Below, one piece after another: positions 8,271-15,664 of a stretch of DNA of 35,916 nucleotides (the first letter of the stretch is position 1; each line of letters opens with the position of its first letter). This DNA comes from Alphaproteobacteria bacterium. Lineage in GTDB: Bacteria > Pseudomonadota > Alphaproteobacteria > UBA3830. The notes below the pieces were generated by a model. It did not search any database, was not told the origin of the DNA, and saw only the letters and a program-made list of their open reading frames with translations. The translations under genes were made by a program, and so were the position numbers. The stretch covers positions 1 through 35,916 of the forward strand of contig JAGABS010000010.1 in assembly GCA_017614525.1 (NCBI GenBank). The letters run 5' to 3'.

Positions 8271-8352
8271 CGCAAACGCCAAAAAAACAGAACGACAGAG
8301 ATCTCAAAGCATTTATAACAGCGCCGTAGATGGCGAACTTGAATTGATATAG
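8260..8352 (+). pseudogene. Out-of-frame continuation of the ankyrin gene
   Basis: Shifting +1 at 8260 gives an open stretch ANDNANAKK...SIYNSAVDGELELI before a TAG at 8350-8352. The NANAK and YNSAVDGELELI segments look like an ankyrin turn and the first helices of another repeat. It has no start of its own. It reads best as the severed C-terminal part of the gene at 7527-8270. Confidence 0.45.
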
Positions 8353-8358
8353 TTCCGA

Positions 8359-8442
8359 TTATGTTGTTTCTACGAGGCTTAACTATTCAACTTTACGAGC
8401 CTCTGCGGTTCCTTGCCTCTTATGTTGTTTTTACGAGGCTTA
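8359..8442. repeat. 61-bp spaced direct repeat
   Basis: A 23-base element (TTATGTTGTTT, one variable base, TACGAGGCTTA) occurs at 8359-8381 and 8420-8442 with a single mismatch, offset 61 bp. The second copy overlaps the 3' end of the coding fragment read on the minus strand at 8440-8604. Confidence 0.75.
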
Positions 8443-8604
8443 GCCTTTCTCTTTTTTTAGCTGTTTTATTCTGTTATTCGGGTTCTTGGGGATAAAAAAT
8501 TCTCCATTTTTCCGGACGAAAATTCCTTGATTAAGAGCTTGTTTCTGGGCATCCGATGCCTTCAAAGAAAGTGGTCTTCCAAAATCTCCGGTTGGAGCGC
8601 ATTC
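8440..8604 (-). pseudogene. Orphan 54-codon C-terminal gene fragment
   Basis: On the minus strand a stop-free stretch (8604 down to 8443) encodes 54 residues of ordinary protein composition, beginning ECAPTGDFGRPLSLKASDAQ and ending RIKQLKKEKG before TAA. There is no ATG, GTG or ribosome site at its beginning and an in-frame TGA lies directly upstream. It therefore looks like the tail of a gene whose 5' part has been lost. I do not recognise the family. The rest of 8353-8692 holds nothing else I can support. Confidence 0.4.
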
Positions 8605-8692
8605 TCAGCTTAAGATTTTACTCAATGAGAGATTGGATAATTCGAAGTTGATGTAGACTCGATCATCGCAACTTTCATATCAATCTGCGGAA

Positions 8693-9652
8693 CTATTCTT
8701 TCGCTCCCGCATTTTTCAATTTTTGAATGACATCATTCCAAATCGATTTCGACTCCGAATCTTCAGCCAACCTTCTTTGTGCCTGAGCCAAAGACAGAGG
8801 TGTTTGTCCGACGCTGTCGATGACAGTCGGATCGGCTTTTGCTTTCAGTAAAGCATTTATTATCTGCAATTTTGCTTGAATTGTATTCTTCTTAGAAATC
8901 TTGCTTGATACAGCATTTCTCAAAGCTGTGTATCTAAACTTATCTTGCGCATTAACGTCAGCGCCTTTCTCAATCAAATATTTCACTATATCAGCATAAC
9001 CGGAAGACGCCGCACGCATTAGTGGAGATCCTGCGTATTTTGATTGCTCATTTAGCTTTGCGCCATGTTCTACCAAATATTTTACTACATTGAAATTGCC
9101 TTTTTGCGTGGCGCTCATTAATGGGAATCCGCCATACTTTTCTTTATAATCAACGTCTGCACCATTTTCTACCAAGGACTTTACTATGTTTACATTTCCC
9201 CCTACTGAGGCGCTGATCAGGGCGTCACCTGTAACTTTCGCTTTATGTTTTAGCAAAATCTCCACGATTTCCTCGCGACCATACGAGGCCGCTATTTCCA
9301 GTGGCGAAGAATATGTTTTGAGATTTGGATCCGCGCCATTTTCCAAAAGAAAATTTACAATTTTGGTTCGATCTTTTTCGTCTTCAATATCTTTGCTACT
9401 TATCGCTTTTGATAATGCAGTTCCTCCGAATTTGACAAAACAATTGACGTCCACTTTTTTTTCTTTCAATAACGAAGCAAGAACCGAAAGGTCACCCTTT
9501 TCGGCCGCTTCTATCCAACGATCGGCATCTGTTTTTTCCTTCTTTTGAGTTGAAACCGCTTTACTGTTGGAATCATAACTCTCCGCGAGAGCAATATCCC
9601 CAAACAACAAAGCCAGAGTCGCTCCTAAACTTGTCAAATTGAATTTTCTCAT
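8693..9652 (-). CDS. Exported ankyrin-repeat protein
   Basis: A 319-residue protein whose signal peptide is probably cleaved after the ALA at about residue 23. About six ankyrin repeats cover residues 50-300. They include GTALSKAISSK, SPLEIAASYGREEIVEILL, DALISASVGGNVNIVKSLV, FPLMSATQKGNFNVVKYLV, SPLMRAASSGYADIVKYLI and TALRNAVSSK, with GADV(N/D) turns. The last segment (GQTPLSLAQAQRR) caps the domain. AGGAG lies about 7 nt before the ATG. It lies in the same accessory stretch as the ankyrin gene at 7527 but on the opposite strand, and the two proteins are not close copies: the turns here read GADVNAQD, whereas the other has HPKIDVN. A host-directed or periplasmic scaffold role is inference. 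Confidence 0.9.
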   Translation of the reverse strand: MRKFNLTSLGATLALLFGDIALAESYDSNSKAVSTQKKEKTDADRWIEAAEKGDLSVLASLLKEKKVDVNCFVKFGGTALSKAISSKDIEDEKDRTKIVNFLLENGADPNLKTYSSPLEIAASYGREEIVEILLKHKAKVTGDALISASVGGNVNIVKSLVENGADVDYKEKYGGFPLMSATQKGNFNVVKYLVEHGAKLNEQSKYAGSPLMRAASSGYADIVKYLIEKGADVNAQDKFRYTALRNAVSSKISKKNTIQAKLQIINALLKAKADPTVIDSVGQTPLSLAQAQRRLAEDSESKSIWNDVIQKLKNAGAKE

Positions 9653-9714
9653 CTTTTTCTCCTAGTTATATTCAATATTACAGATCAATTCTTCTGTACA
9701 TTTGTCATTCTATC

Positions 9715-9738
9715 CAAATTTGGTTAACTTAAAGTTAA
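9715..9738. promoter_or_regulatory. Two adjacent palindromes upstream of ankyrin gene
   Basis: CCAAATTTGG (9715-9724) is a perfect 10-bp palindrome. It is directly followed by TTAACTTAAAGTTAA (9724-9738), a 15-base inverted repeat with one central base. They lie 63-86 bp upstream of the start codon of the minus-strand ankyrin gene, where an operator would sit. Both are AT-rich, so chance is possible. Confidence 0.35.
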
Positions 9739-9780
9739 TTTTTTGTACTATTTTTAAGTGAGAAAATAACAACGATTAAG

Positions 9781-10166
9781 ATGAGAACACATGGCGAGGA
9801 TTTGCGCGTCAGGGTTGTATGACTTTTGAAAAAAGTGCGTACAAGAAACCGTGGAGACATTTGGGGTTTCGATGAAGTCGGTTAGCATCTGGAAAGAGAT
9901 GGATCAAGGGGGGGGGAGGCTGATATTTGAGTTTGTTCTGAGGAGTCCACACCGAATAAATCATGAAAAATTGTTGGCCTATGTAAAGGAGCATCCGGGC
10001 GCATATCTGAGGGAGATAGCTGCTCATTTTAGTGGATTTGACGACAATTTGGAACGCATTGCATCGCTTGGGCGTAAGGAAAAACGAAAACCGAGAAACG
10101 GATCCGAAAAGCGGAAAAAAATTTGAATCCATTTTCGATGCTATTCGGTGTACACTAGTAAATTGA
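9781..10166 (+). pseudogene. IS630-type transposase relic (first part)
   Basis: The fragment starts MRTHGEDLRVRVV, the typical N-terminal start of IS630/Tc1-type transposases. After a frame change it continues through ETVETFGVSMKSVSIWKEMD (first helix-turn-helix) and HEKLLAYVKEHPGAYLREIA (the EKL..YV.EHPDAYLREIAEHF second helix-turn-helix motif). Near 10070 another shift gives LGVRKNENRETDPKSGKKFE, the usual end of the DNA-binding half. At least two frameshifts separate these blocks. No catalytic DDE domain follows, so the element is inactive and truncated. I saw no terminal inverted repeats. Confidence 0.7.
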
Positions 10167-10245
10167 AATGAGTATCACAAAATTTTTACGGGTTCGATGG
10201 AAATTGAAATAAAAGCGCATCAGTCGAATAGAAGGCATAAAACTA

Positions 10246-11883
10246 TCAACGGGAAAAGAGCAGTCTTTTATTGTCTGTTTTCTTGTTTTTTCTTTCCCCT
10301 ACCTGATTTTTGAGAGTGGAGGTTTTATACCGTTTGCGCTTAGTTGGCATGCCGTTGTCATCATGAACGATTGAATTTATTCTGGAGAGCTTGTCCTTTA
10401 TAAGGTAAAGTTTCGAGAAATTTTTCGCTTGGTCATTCTCTGTGTCCGAATCTATTCGGTCGAATATTTCTGCTATATCCCTGCAAATTTCCGAAAAATC
10501 GCTTCTGAATTTTTTTATTTCCTGATTTTTCTCGGACAATTGCCTGACAAGATTGTCGTTCACCCCTTTCAATCTTAGGTTGTTATTTTCTGCCTCCAAT
10601 TTATCATCCAAAGCCTTTTGGAGCGCATTTTTCAACTCTTGAATTTTCCTCAACGCCTTTTCAAGTTTTTCCTCGGAATTGTCGAATGAGAATTCAGTAT
10701 CGCAGAAACCAAAATCAGATCTTGTAAACGAATTCAATGGGCTCTCAGTGAAATATTCTCTCGCATGGAAAGTACTATTGGGGATTCCGGAAACGAAAAT
10801 TTTACCCTCTTTGGACTCAATATCTGGGCGTTCCTTTACCTTCTCTGGAGAAGAATCAGAATTTGCACGCGAATTTCTTGTATCCTCTGAAAGAGTCATC
10901 TCTCTTCTGAGCGTAGAACTACCTGGATCGGAATGTGAATTTTTTTCTTCTTCAAAATTCATCAACTTTTCTGCCACGGACGCGTCTTGCGTTTCTCTTG
11001 AGAATAAAAATCGTTCAGTATCGATCTGTGAATTTTCTGCGTTCTCTTCATTTTCTGGTTCAAATTTTATGGAGAGCCTTTTTTTCATTTGATCAACACT
11101 TTGTTGAAAAATATTCGAGCTTTCATTTTCGTTGGGCGAAATTTTTTCTCCCGCTTCATCCATTTCAAATTTTAGATTGTTATTCTCGATGAATATCTCC
11201 GATATTTCCCTTGAGTTCGTTCTCCCAATCTGCGATTCATATTCATACAAGCCCAACAGACCACTATCAGTTATGCTGTATCCATCATCCATGTCAATCA
11301 AAGATTCCTCTTCGATCCGGAGATTTTCCTCCCAAAATCTTGAAGTGTTTTCGCTCTCTATGACCTTACTTTCTACTCCGTTTTCTTCTGTCAGTCGTAC
11401 TTGTCCCAAGGAGATCACATTTAAGTTACGCAGCATATGGTTATTATTTTCATTTATTGCTGCAGATTTTTGCTTCATAGTACTTATTTCGGTTTCCGGC
11501 TTTTTTTGTGCAGCTTTCAGTTCTCTATTTTCTTTTTCCAGTTCCTTGTTTTTTTCAGAAATATTGCCATACTCTTTCATCACTAACTTATTGTATTCTT
11601 CCAAGTTTTTATACTTTTCCTCCAAGTTTTTATAATTATCCTCCAAATTTTTAAACTTTTTCCTCGTAGTTTCCAATTCCTCCTTTACCTGTATATAACT
11701 CATTTCAGACTGTTCTTGGTATTTCATTAGATCATTGTATTCACCTTCTAATCTGCGATATTTACTACTCGAAACACTGCCGGACACGCCTTGATCATCG
11801 AACAGATTGCCAGACATTCCAGGCGTACTCTCCATGAAAAAAGATGAACAACCTACAATGAACGCAAATACTATCTTACGCAT
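10246..11883 (-). CDS. Exported coiled-coil protein, unknown
   Basis: A 545-residue protein with an N-terminal signal peptide (MRKIVFAFIVGCSSFFMEST, likely cleavage near residues 20-24). Residues ~38-145 form a strong coiled coil that includes consecutive 7-residue copies of NLE..YK (KFKNLED, NYKNLEE, KYKNLEE). An acidic, Ser/Asn/Glu-rich low-complexity middle (about 150-400) follows. A second coiled coil (about 405-475, KALRKIQELKNALQKALDDK) comes next, then a basic tail (KRKRYK, ERKNKKTDNKR). No enzymatic motif is visible. AGGAGG lies 8 nt before the ATG. The composition suggests a structural or host-interacting exported protein; function unknown. Its neighbours are the IS630 relic and ffh. 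Confidence 0.85.
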   Translation of the reverse strand: MRKIVFAFIVGCSSFFMESTPGMSGNLFDDQGVSGSVSSSKYRRLEGEYNDLMKYQEQSEMSYIQVKEELETTRKKFKNLEDNYKNLEEKYKNLEEYNKLVMKEYGNISEKNKELEKENRELKAAQKKPETEISTMKQKSAAINENNNHMLRNLNVISLGQVRLTEENGVESKVIESENTSRFWEENLRIEEESLIDMDDGYSITDSGLLGLYEYESQIGRTNSREISEIFIENNNLKFEMDEAGEKISPNENESSNIFQQSVDQMKKRLSIKFEPENEENAENSQIDTERFLFSRETQDASVAEKLMNFEEEKNSHSDPGSSTLRREMTLSEDTRNSRANSDSSPEKVKERPDIESKEGKIFVSGIPNSTFHAREYFTESPLNSFTRSDFGFCDTEFSFDNSEEKLEKALRKIQELKNALQKALDDKLEAENNNLRLKGVNDNLVRQLSEKNQEIKKFRSDFSEICRDIAEIFDRIDSDTENDQAKNFSKLYLIKDKLSRINSIVHDDNGMPTKRKRYKTSTLKNQVGERKNKKTDNKRLLFSR

Positions 11884-12169
11884 GGCAAATTCCTCCTATA
11901 TTCAAAATCAGAAGCTTTGGAAAGCTACCTTCTTGTTTTCGCTGAGTATTCAGCCAGAACCATATGCTGAACCCTCCTCCTGTCTACAGCCTTTACACTA
12001 TTCCTACCATTCTTGTCAATATATTTTTCAGACATAAACTCATAAAAACCAAAAAATTTGGGCATTATTTTTTGATCTATCGATGAATGTCCCAATATTT
12101 TACGATCATTTTTCGATATGCGGATTTGTGGCAATCAAAGTTCAAGGGAAGTTTACCCGGTTAAGATAC
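11884..12169. other. Spacer between coiled-coil gene and ffh
   Basis: About 290 bp before the ffh promoter. A minus-strand open frame of 69 codons (11925-12134) would need a TTG start without any ribosome site, so I do not accept it as a gene. I see no SRP RNA-like, tRNA-like or terminator structure. The divergent promoters of the coiled-coil gene and ffh must lie within or beside it. Confidence 0.5.
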
Positions 12170-12199
12170 TTGGTTAAGAAAACTCAATTATGCTAGAAT
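12170..12199 (+). promoter_or_regulatory. Probable ffh promoter, extended -10
   Basis: TTGGTT at 12170-12175, an 18-bp spacer, and TAGAAT at 12194-12199 preceded by TGC (extended -10 form TGn). Predicted transcription start near 12206 leaves a leader of about 18 nt with GGGGAG at 12210-12215 before the TTG start of ffh. Confidence 0.55.
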
Positions 12200-12223
12200 G
12201 TTGCGTAAAGGGGAGATTTGCTT

Positions 12224-13591
12224 TTGTTTAATTCGTTTTCTGAAAAAATTTCCGGGATTTTAGAAAAATTGAGACGCAGCGGAGTGCTGAAGGAAGAGGA
12301 CGTCGATACAGCATTGCGAGAAATAAGGATTGCGTTGCTTGAAGCGGACGTGTCTTTGGATATCGCCAGGAAGTTCATCTCCGAGGTTAAGGAAAAAGCA
12401 ATCGGGCAGAATGTTTTGAAATCGGTTTCTCCGGGGCAGATGGTAATTAAAATAGTTTACGATTACATTGTCGAGCTTTTGGGAAAGTCTGAGCCGATCA
12501 ATCTGAATAAATCTCCTTACAAGATTATGTTGGTTGGTCTGCAGGGAGCGGGGAAGACTACAACTGCGGCGAAGCTCGCCAATTTCTTTTCAAAAAACAA
12601 CAATCCGAAAGTAAACAGTTCAAAAAAGAGCAAGAAAGTTTTGTTGGCTTCGACCGATATATATCGTCCGGCAGCAATTAATCAGCTAAAGATTTTGTCA
12701 AGTAAAATTGAAAATGCTCTCTTTCTGCAAGACGAAAGTGATAAAAATCTTTCAGCGGCGCAGATTGCAAAAAATGCTCTGAAAAATTTAAAGGAGACTG
12801 ATTCAGACGTTTTGATAATTGATACGGCGGGGCGTTTGCAGATTGATGAAGTCAAAATGGATGAGTTGGTTGAACTTGAAAAAATAGTCCAGCCGGACGA
12901 GATCATTTTGGTTGCGAACATCATGACGGGGCAGGAATCTTTCAATGTCGCGAAGCGTTTTTCGGAAGTTTTGAATATCAGCGGAATTATTCTGACTCAG
13001 GTTGACGGGGATGCTCGAGGCGGGGTTGCTCTTTCCATGAAATCCGTAACAAATTGTCCGATCCGGTTTTTGTGCGTCGGCGAGAAATTAGAAGATATCG
13101 AGCTGTTTAATGCGGAGCGGATCGCCAGCCGTATGTTGGATATGGGCGATATTGTTTCGCTTGTCGAAAAAGCTCAGGAAAATTTTTCTCAGGAAGAAGC
13201 TTTCGCGGATCTGAAGAAGATGCAGAGCGGAGTTTTTACCTTCGACGATCTTGCGTCCCAAATAGAAAGAATGTCCAAACTGGGAGGGTTGAAAATGATC
13301 GTGAAAATGCTTCCCCAGAGCAAGCAAATTCAGGAAGCGATGGCTGCTCAAGGGTTGTCCGACAAGACCATTCTGAGAAATTTGGCGATCATAAAATCCA
13401 TGACCAAAAAAGAAAAGACGAATCACAAGTTGTTGAACGGATCGCGGAAAAAAAGGATTGCGAAAGGATCCGGGACGACGATTCAGGAGGTCAATAAACT
13501 GATCAAACAATATGAAAACGCGCTTGCTTTGTTTAAAAAAATAAAAAGGGGCGGCGGGTTTTCCAAGTTGTTCGGCATGATGGGGCGATAA
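12224..13591 (+). CDS. ffh: Signal recognition particle protein Ffh
   Basis: The protein subunit of the SRP, a GTPase that with 4.5S RNA delivers nascent membrane proteins to FtsY. I chose the TTG at 12224 (8 nt after GGGGAG) over the TTG at 12218 (2 nt); the protein then starts MFNSFSEKISGIL, as Ffh normally does (455 residues). It has an N domain (1-~95) and a G domain with P-loop GLQGAGKTTTAAK at ~105-117 and DTAGR from 200. The C-terminal M domain has LGGLKMIVKMLP, the helix ILRNLAIIKSMTKKEK, and the RNA-binding SRKKRIAKGSGTTIQEV. The G4 motif reads TQVD (Gln259) where the family has TKxD, or TRxD in many alphaproteobacteria from memory. The rest of the domain is intact, so it is probably functional. 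Confidence 0.97.
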   Translation: MFNSFSEKISGILEKLRRSGVLKEEDVDTALREIRIALLEADVSLDIARKFISEVKEKAIGQNVLKSVSPGQMVIKIVYDYIVELLGKSEPINLNKSPYKIMLVGLQGAGKTTTAAKLANFFSKNNNPKVNSSKKSKKVLLASTDIYRPAAINQLKILSSKIENALFLQDESDKNLSAAQIAKNALKNLKETDSDVLIIDTAGRLQIDEVKMDELVELEKIVQPDEIILVANIMTGQESFNVAKRFSEVLNISGIILTQVDGDARGGVALSMKSVTNCPIRFLCVGEKLEDIELFNAERIASRMLDMGDIVSLVEKAQENFSQEEAFADLKKMQSGVFTFDDLASQIERMSKLGGLKMIVKMLPQSKQIQEAMAAQGLSDKTILRNLAIIKSMTKKEKTNHKLLNGSRKKRIAKGSGTTIQEVNKLIKQYENALALFKKIKRGGGFSKLFGMMGR

Positions 13592-13600
13592 ATGCTAAGT

Positions 13601-13654
13601 CAGATGGCGGGGTGCTCGATGCGAAATCAAATGACGAGGTGTTAAATGGGAAAT
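13601..13654 (+). repeat. 27-bp tandem duplication spanning the acyltransferase start
   Basis: 13601-13627 and 13628-13654 are imperfect tandem copies of one 27-bp unit: CA(G/A)ATG, then a GAGGTG-like ribosome site, then ATG(C/G)GAAAT. Each copy carries a Shine-Dalgarno-like site followed by an ATG. The second ATG (13646) opens the acyltransferase; the first (13619) is in the same frame, nine codons upstream. Confidence 0.7.
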
Positions 13655-14776
13655 CAGACGAAATTTTTCGAAGACATAGAAAGACTGAGGGGCTTTGCCT
13701 GTGTTTTGGTTTTACTTCAGCATCTTCTTTGGATATGTCCGTACTACTTTGTAATCAGCATTGTTCCGAGTTGGCTTTCCGTCGGCAGTGGTGCCGTGCA
13801 CATCTTTTTCGCGATCTCAGGATTTGTCATTACTTATTCGTTATCGGATAAATTAGAAAATTTGAACGGAAATTTTTTGGAGAATTTAAAGAATTCGAAA
13901 AGCTGGATTTTGAAATTCTATTCCAAAAGATTTTTCAGAATATTTCCGATGGTTTTCGCCGTAATGATCATTTGCGGAATTTATTTTCAGATGACCGATG
14001 CCAAAACGGACTGGCAGTCGGCTTTGCTTAGGAGTCCTTTTGAGATTTTATTCGGCACTTTCAATAATTCCGTAGAAGCTTTTGTGTCCGAAAATGTCAT
14101 CTATACTTCGGGCATGGGGCCGTTTTGGACCTTGGCTGTCGAGTCGCAGTTTTACATGTTGTGGCCGTTGATTTTAGTTCTCTGCAAAGGCAACAATCAG
14201 CGTGCAGTTGTTTCTCTGTCTTTGGGGTTGATCTTCTCTTTGGTTGTGACCCCGCTGAGCAATATCTATTTAGGAAGCCATTATTATTGGACGTCAAATA
14301 ACGTTGCTGAATTATTTTTGGGGTCATTTTTGGCCTGCTTATACAGAAGCGGGTTCAGAATCGATTTTTCTGCAGCGAGCGCGAAAGTACTTACTTTGTT
14401 TTTTATGTTCGTAATTTGGTTTTATCCTTCCGCGATCAGGGGGTTAAACAAGGTATTTTACGGAAATATCGCAGAGACGGTTTCTTCGGCTTTTCTCGTA
14501 ATGTGTTGTGTGTTCAGCGAAGGAAGTTTCAGTTTTTTCGGGTTCAACAAAATACTTAATTATTTGGGACAAAGATCCTTCTCGTTTTATTCCGTACAGT
14601 TGATTCTTGCAAATGTTGTTATGTGGTTCACGAATTCGATTTATTTTCCGAAGGATAGTTTGGGTAAAAGCAGGTTTTTCTTATATCAGTTCTTAATTTT
14701 TTTAGTGATCTTGTTTATAAGTACGGAATTGTTGTATAGATTTGTGGAGAGGCCGTGTCGAAAATTCGGACGCTGA
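13646..14776 (+). CDS. Membrane acyltransferase, acyltransferase-3 (OafA/YrhL) family
   Basis: A 376-residue polytopic inner-membrane protein with about ten hydrophobic segments. The N-terminal signature IERLRGFACVLVLLQH carries the conserved Arg15 and His26 of the family. The central TLAVESQFYMLWPL block (residues ~165-180) contains the family Glu and the FY.LWPL motif, and the C-terminal RFVERPCR is typical. Relatives add acyl groups to lipopolysaccharide, peptidoglycan or exopolysaccharide; the substrate here cannot be told. GAGGTG lies 4-5 nt before the ATG. The in-frame ATG at 13619 is an alternative start. It is 54 bp after ffh and 38 bp before the TPR lipoprotein start, so it may be cotranscribed with both. 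Confidence 0.92.
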   Translation: MGNQTKFFEDIERLRGFACVLVLLQHLLWICPYYFVISIVPSWLSVGSGAVHIFFAISGFVITYSLSDKLENLNGNFLENLKNSKSWILKFYSKRFFRIFPMVFAVMIICGIYFQMTDAKTDWQSALLRSPFEILFGTFNNSVEAFVSENVIYTSGMGPFWTLAVESQFYMLWPLILVLCKGNNQRAVVSLSLGLIFSLVVTPLSNIYLGSHYYWTSNNVAELFLGSFLACLYRSGFRIDFSAASAKVLTLFFMFVIWFYPSAIRGLNKVFYGNIAETVSSAFLVMCCVFSEGSFSFFGFNKILNYLGQRSFSFYSVQLILANVVMWFTNSIYFPKDSLGKSRFFLYQFLIFLVILFISTELLYRFVERPCRKFGR

Positions 14777-14814
14777 GTTTTGATTTTAAAGCGGTTTTTG
14801 TTTGGGAGGGAAGT

Positions 14815-15540
14815 ATGAGAAAAAATATTGCGATATTCATCGGGTTAGGGGTTTTGTTGTTCGGATGTGTTGGTCCGGATCAAGACAGCGAGTCGGTTCA
14901 TTTGATAAGAGTTGCGCAGAAAGCTAGGAACAGCAGCAATCCCGAGGCAGCTTTAAGTTTTTATAAGAAGGCGAAGGAGTTAGATCCTGACAATGCTCAG
15001 ATTTATTTAGGCCTCGGCGAGGTTTACGTGGATATGAATTTGCTTGATGCTGCCGTGGAGTATTTGAAGATGGCCGAGGATCGCGGTGCTTCTCCAAGCA
15101 AGATCAGCTATCTTCGCGGGAAAATACATTTGCTGTCGGGGAAGCCAGGTTTAGCTGAAAAAGAGTTTTCGAAGTTCGAAAATGAAGATTCTTTGAATGC
15201 GCTGGGGGCGATTTATGACAAAAGAAATGAGAGAGAGAAGGCTCAAAGATTTTACAAGAGAGTTATCGCGAAAGATCCCAACTATATAGATGCTTACAAC
15301 AATTTGGGATTATCTCTGCTTCTGGAAAGAAAGTACAGAGATGCTATTTTCTATCTCGAAAGTGCGTGTACATTTCCGGGAGCCAACGTAAATTACAGGA
15401 GCAATTTGGCGTTGGCTTACGGTTTAAGCGGTAATATGAAAAAAGCTCGCGAGGTTTACGCAAAAGATTTCGAAGACGAAGCGCTCGAAGAAAGAATAGC
15501 CAATCTTGAAGACATAATAGCCGAGCGACAGCGTCAGTAA
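14815..15540 (+). CDS. TPR lipoprotein, possibly TadD-like
   Basis: A 241-residue protein from the ATG at 14815, preceded by GGGAGGGAAG; an upstream start at 14755 would lie inside the acyltransferase gene without a ribosome site. The signal peptide ends in a lipobox (LLFGC), so Cys18 should be lipidated. The remainder is tetratricopeptide repeats: PEAALSFYKKAKELDPDNAQ, YVDMNLLDAAVEYLKMAEDR, ...EKAQRFYKRVIAKDPNYIDAYNNLG, YRDAIFYLESAC and SGNMKKAREVY. Lipoproteins of this layout include TadD, the pilotin-like TPR protein of Tad pili, and a cpa/tad locus lies 14 kb away. The link is inference; other TPR lipoproteins (PilF-like) are equally possible. Confidence 0.88.
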   Translation: MRKNIAIFIGLGVLLFGCVGPDQDSESVHLIRVAQKARNSSNPEAALSFYKKAKELDPDNAQIYLGLGEVYVDMNLLDAAVEYLKMAEDRGASPSKISYLRGKIHLLSGKPGLAEKEFSKFENEDSLNALGAIYDKRNEREKAQRFYKRVIAKDPNYIDAYNNLGLSLLLERKYRDAIFYLESACTFPGANVNYRSNLALAYGLSGNMKKAREVYAKDFEDEALEERIANLEDIIAERQRQ

Positions 15541-15664
15541 CATGAACAATATCAGCGTGCGGCGCCTTGCTGAGACGCCACGCCTGAGCGTCAGTGTCAG
15601 TGGGTGGCGTTTCTGGGGGTGTGGTAGCCGAACGGCAGTGTCAACAAATGGTGTCAGTGGGGTT
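15541..15664. repeat. GC-rich degenerate repeat at the end of folC
   Basis: GTGTCAGTGGG recurs at 15594 and 15651 (57-bp offset), with a related AGTGTCAACAA between. ACGCCAC (15575-15581) and GTGGCGT (15604-15610) can form a stem. The block is much more GC-rich than its surroundings. Its right end runs into the last ~10 codons of the folC frame, so the repeat may have replaced the native FolC C-terminus. Confidence 0.55.

Noticed and set aside
11925-12134. Minus-strand 69-codon open frame with an LGHSSI segment resembling tyrosine recombinases
   Set aside because: Starts at a TTG without any ribosome site, no further recombinase motifs, and the neighbouring residues do not fit the family. 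It lies in the ffh upstream spacer.
12000-12200. 4.5S (SRP) RNA gene next to ffh
   Set aside because: Looked for the conserved GGAA tetraloop and the asymmetric-loop motif of SRP RNA and found none on either strand.
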